Positions 4,681 to 5,774 of a stretch of DNA of 5,774 nt are shown here, piece by piece. Both the position numbers and the translations under genes were made by a program. Below the pieces are notes generated by a model. The model was given only the letters and a program-made list of their open reading frames with translations. It was not told the origin of the DNA and ran no database searches. The stretch is from positions 1 through 5,774 of the forward strand of contig JAFRSL010000209.1 of the NCBI GenBank assembly GCA_017427625.1, written 5' to 3'. Every line of letters starts with the position of its first letter. Within the stretch, counting starts at the first letter, position 1. This stretch comes from Synergistaceae bacterium. GTDB lineage: Bacteria > Synergistota > Synergistia > Synergistales > Aminobacteriaceae.

Positions 4681-5774
4681 TATACGTTCACGTCTTCGGG
4701 TGCAGGACGAGTCTCTGCGAGGGCGAGTACATTGCGGGCGAATTATTGTCGCTCGGCCACGAAATCACAGAAGACCTCAACCCTGACATATCATCAGCGG
4801 TAATCGTAACATGCTCTGTAACCGGTGAGGCTGACAGGAAGTGCCGGCAGATCGTCAGAAGAGTGCGAAAAGTTCTTGGCGATGACGGCATTCTTGCGGT
4901 ATGCGGGTGCTGGTCTCAGGGGCTGGATGCTGAGAGCGCGAAGGATTTGGGGATTGACATTCTCGGAGGTTCAAGGGGGAAAAGCATCGTTCCTTCAGCC
5001 GTAGATTATGCCCTCAAAAATGGCCGGGACTTCACGGATATTAGGACGCATGACGTTTTCAGCCCCTCAGAATGGGAGGAGCTTCCCTTAACGTCAACTG
5101 TAATGCACTCGCGGGCGTTCGTCAAAATTCAAGACGGTTGTAACCACTTCTGCACTTACTGCGTAATCCCCTACCTCAGAGGAAGACCCGTAAGCAGGCC
5201 ACCCGAGAACATAGTCTCAGAAATTCACAGGCTCGTCGAAAATGGCACAAAGGAAGTAATCTTCACTGGGATACACTTGGGGATTTACGGGCGAGACATT
5301 GGGACTTCACTTGCTGAGTTAGTGCGGAAGGTCTCAGGGATTGGCGGGTTGAAACGTTTCCGTCTTGGATCGCTTGAACCTTTCTGCCTTGACGACGATT
5401 TGATGAACGCGCTTGCTGAATGCGAGTCCTTCTGTCATCATTTACACTTGCCATTGCAGAGCGGGGACGACAATATTCTCGAAGCTATGAGAAGGGGATA
5501 TAATGCTGAGGATTTCGTGAGTGTTTGTGAGAAGGCTAGGGCCGTAATCTCTCCTGACATTCACATTTCGAGCGATATTCTTGTGGGATTTCCGGGTGAG
5601 ACTGATGAGGCTTTCAGGAATACTCTTGACGTTATGAGGGCTTCGGGATTTGGAAGAGTGCATGTCTTTCCGTACTCTGCGCGAAAAGGTACGTTAGCCG
5701 CAGAAATGGGCAATCAAGTACCGCACGCTGTAAAAGTTTCACGGACTTCTGAGGCAATATCATTAGGGCGTGAA
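4671..5774 (+). CDS. mtaB: tRNA t6A37 methylthiotransferase MtaB (3' end outside window)
   Basis: Radical-SAM methylthiotransferase that converts t6A to ms2t6A at position 37 of ANN-decoding tRNAs. 368 residues are visible without a stop; the family is usually around 430, so the C-terminal TRAM region lies beyond the window. The N-terminal UPF0004 domain has its three cluster ligands: Cys11 (FGCRTS), Cys48 (VTCSVT) and Cys80 (CGCWSQ). The radical-SAM cluster motif C-X3-C-X2-C is Cys157, Cys161 and Cys164 (GCNHFCTYC). MtaB rather than MiaB is indicated by FTGIHLGIYGRD, RLGSLEP and VFPYSARKGT. LHLPLQSGDD and DILVGFPGET are further family motifs. An in-frame TAA at 4665-4667 bounds the start, and ATG 4671 is the first codon that keeps HVFGC near the N terminus. 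There is no clear Shine-Dalgarno, so translation probably couples to prmA through the 10-bp overlap. Asn of the common GCxxN motif is Ser14. Confidence 0.93.
   Translation, partial: MGLIYVHVFGCRTSLCEGEYIAGELLSLGHEITEDLNPDISSAVIVTCSVTGEADRKCRQIVRRVRKVLGDDGILAVCGCWSQGLDAESAKDLGIDILGGSRGKSIVPSAVDYALKNGRDFTDIRTHDVFSPSEWEELPLTSTVMHSRAFVKIQDGCNHFCTYCVIPYLRGRPVSRPPENIVSEIHRLVENGTKEVIFTGIHLGIYGRDIGTSLAELVRKVSGIGGLKRFRLGSLEPFCLDDDLMNALAECESFCHHLHLPLQSGDDNILEAMRRGYNAEDFVSVCEKARAVISPDIHISSDILVGFPGETDEAFRNTLDVMRASGFGRVHVFPYSARKGTLAAEMGNQVPHAVKVSRTSEAISLGRE

Overview
The window reads as ordinary bacterial chromosome at roughly 50% GC. It is densely packed, with good Shine-Dalgarno sites and short gene overlaps, and one accessory two-gene cassette sits in the middle. 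No rRNA, tRNA, CRISPR array, transposase or integrase is visible. The organism cannot be fixed from this sequence alone. A polar amino acid ABC transporter, a CapA-like lipoprotein and a coupled prmA-mtaB pair would suit a Firmicutes- or Synergistota-like anaerobe, but that is a weak inference.

Left part (21-1822, + strand): a translationally coupled pair encodes the permease and the ATPase of a polar amino acid ABC importer. The solute-binding protein is not in the window and is probably upstream. The ATPase is unusual: after a complete ABC domain it carries about 130 extra residues that look like an RsbW/SpoIIAB-type GHKL (HATPase) domain whose nucleotide-binding residues have been lost. 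A 9-bp hairpin separates this operon from the convergent gene that follows.

Centre (1863-3011, - strand): a CapA-family (PGA_cap, metallophosphatase-like) lipoprotein. It most likely starts at a TTG codon, because the only good ribosome-binding site fits that codon and not the GTG upstream.

Cassette (about 3023-3735, + strand): an MntA/HepT (minimal nucleotidyltransferase plus HEPN RNase) toxin-antitoxin pair with all expected catalytic motifs. By hand count it is lower in GC (about 44%) than sampled parts of its neighbours (about 51-58%). Two near-identical copies of a roughly 30-bp element containing two consecutive dyads lie exactly at its two edges, 682 bp apart. One copy is in the capA/mntA divergent gap. 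The other begins on the hepT stop codon and forms the leader of prmA. This could be a shared promoter/operator, or the footprint of a cassette insertion that duplicated the prmA leader.

Right part (3766-5774, + strand): prmA (ribosomal protein L11 methyltransferase) overlaps mtaB (tRNA t6A37 methylthiotransferase, cut by the window end) by 10 bp. This is a translation-apparatus modification operon.

The two observations most worth following are the ABC-GHKL fusion and the repeated dyad element bracketing the toxin-antitoxin pair.
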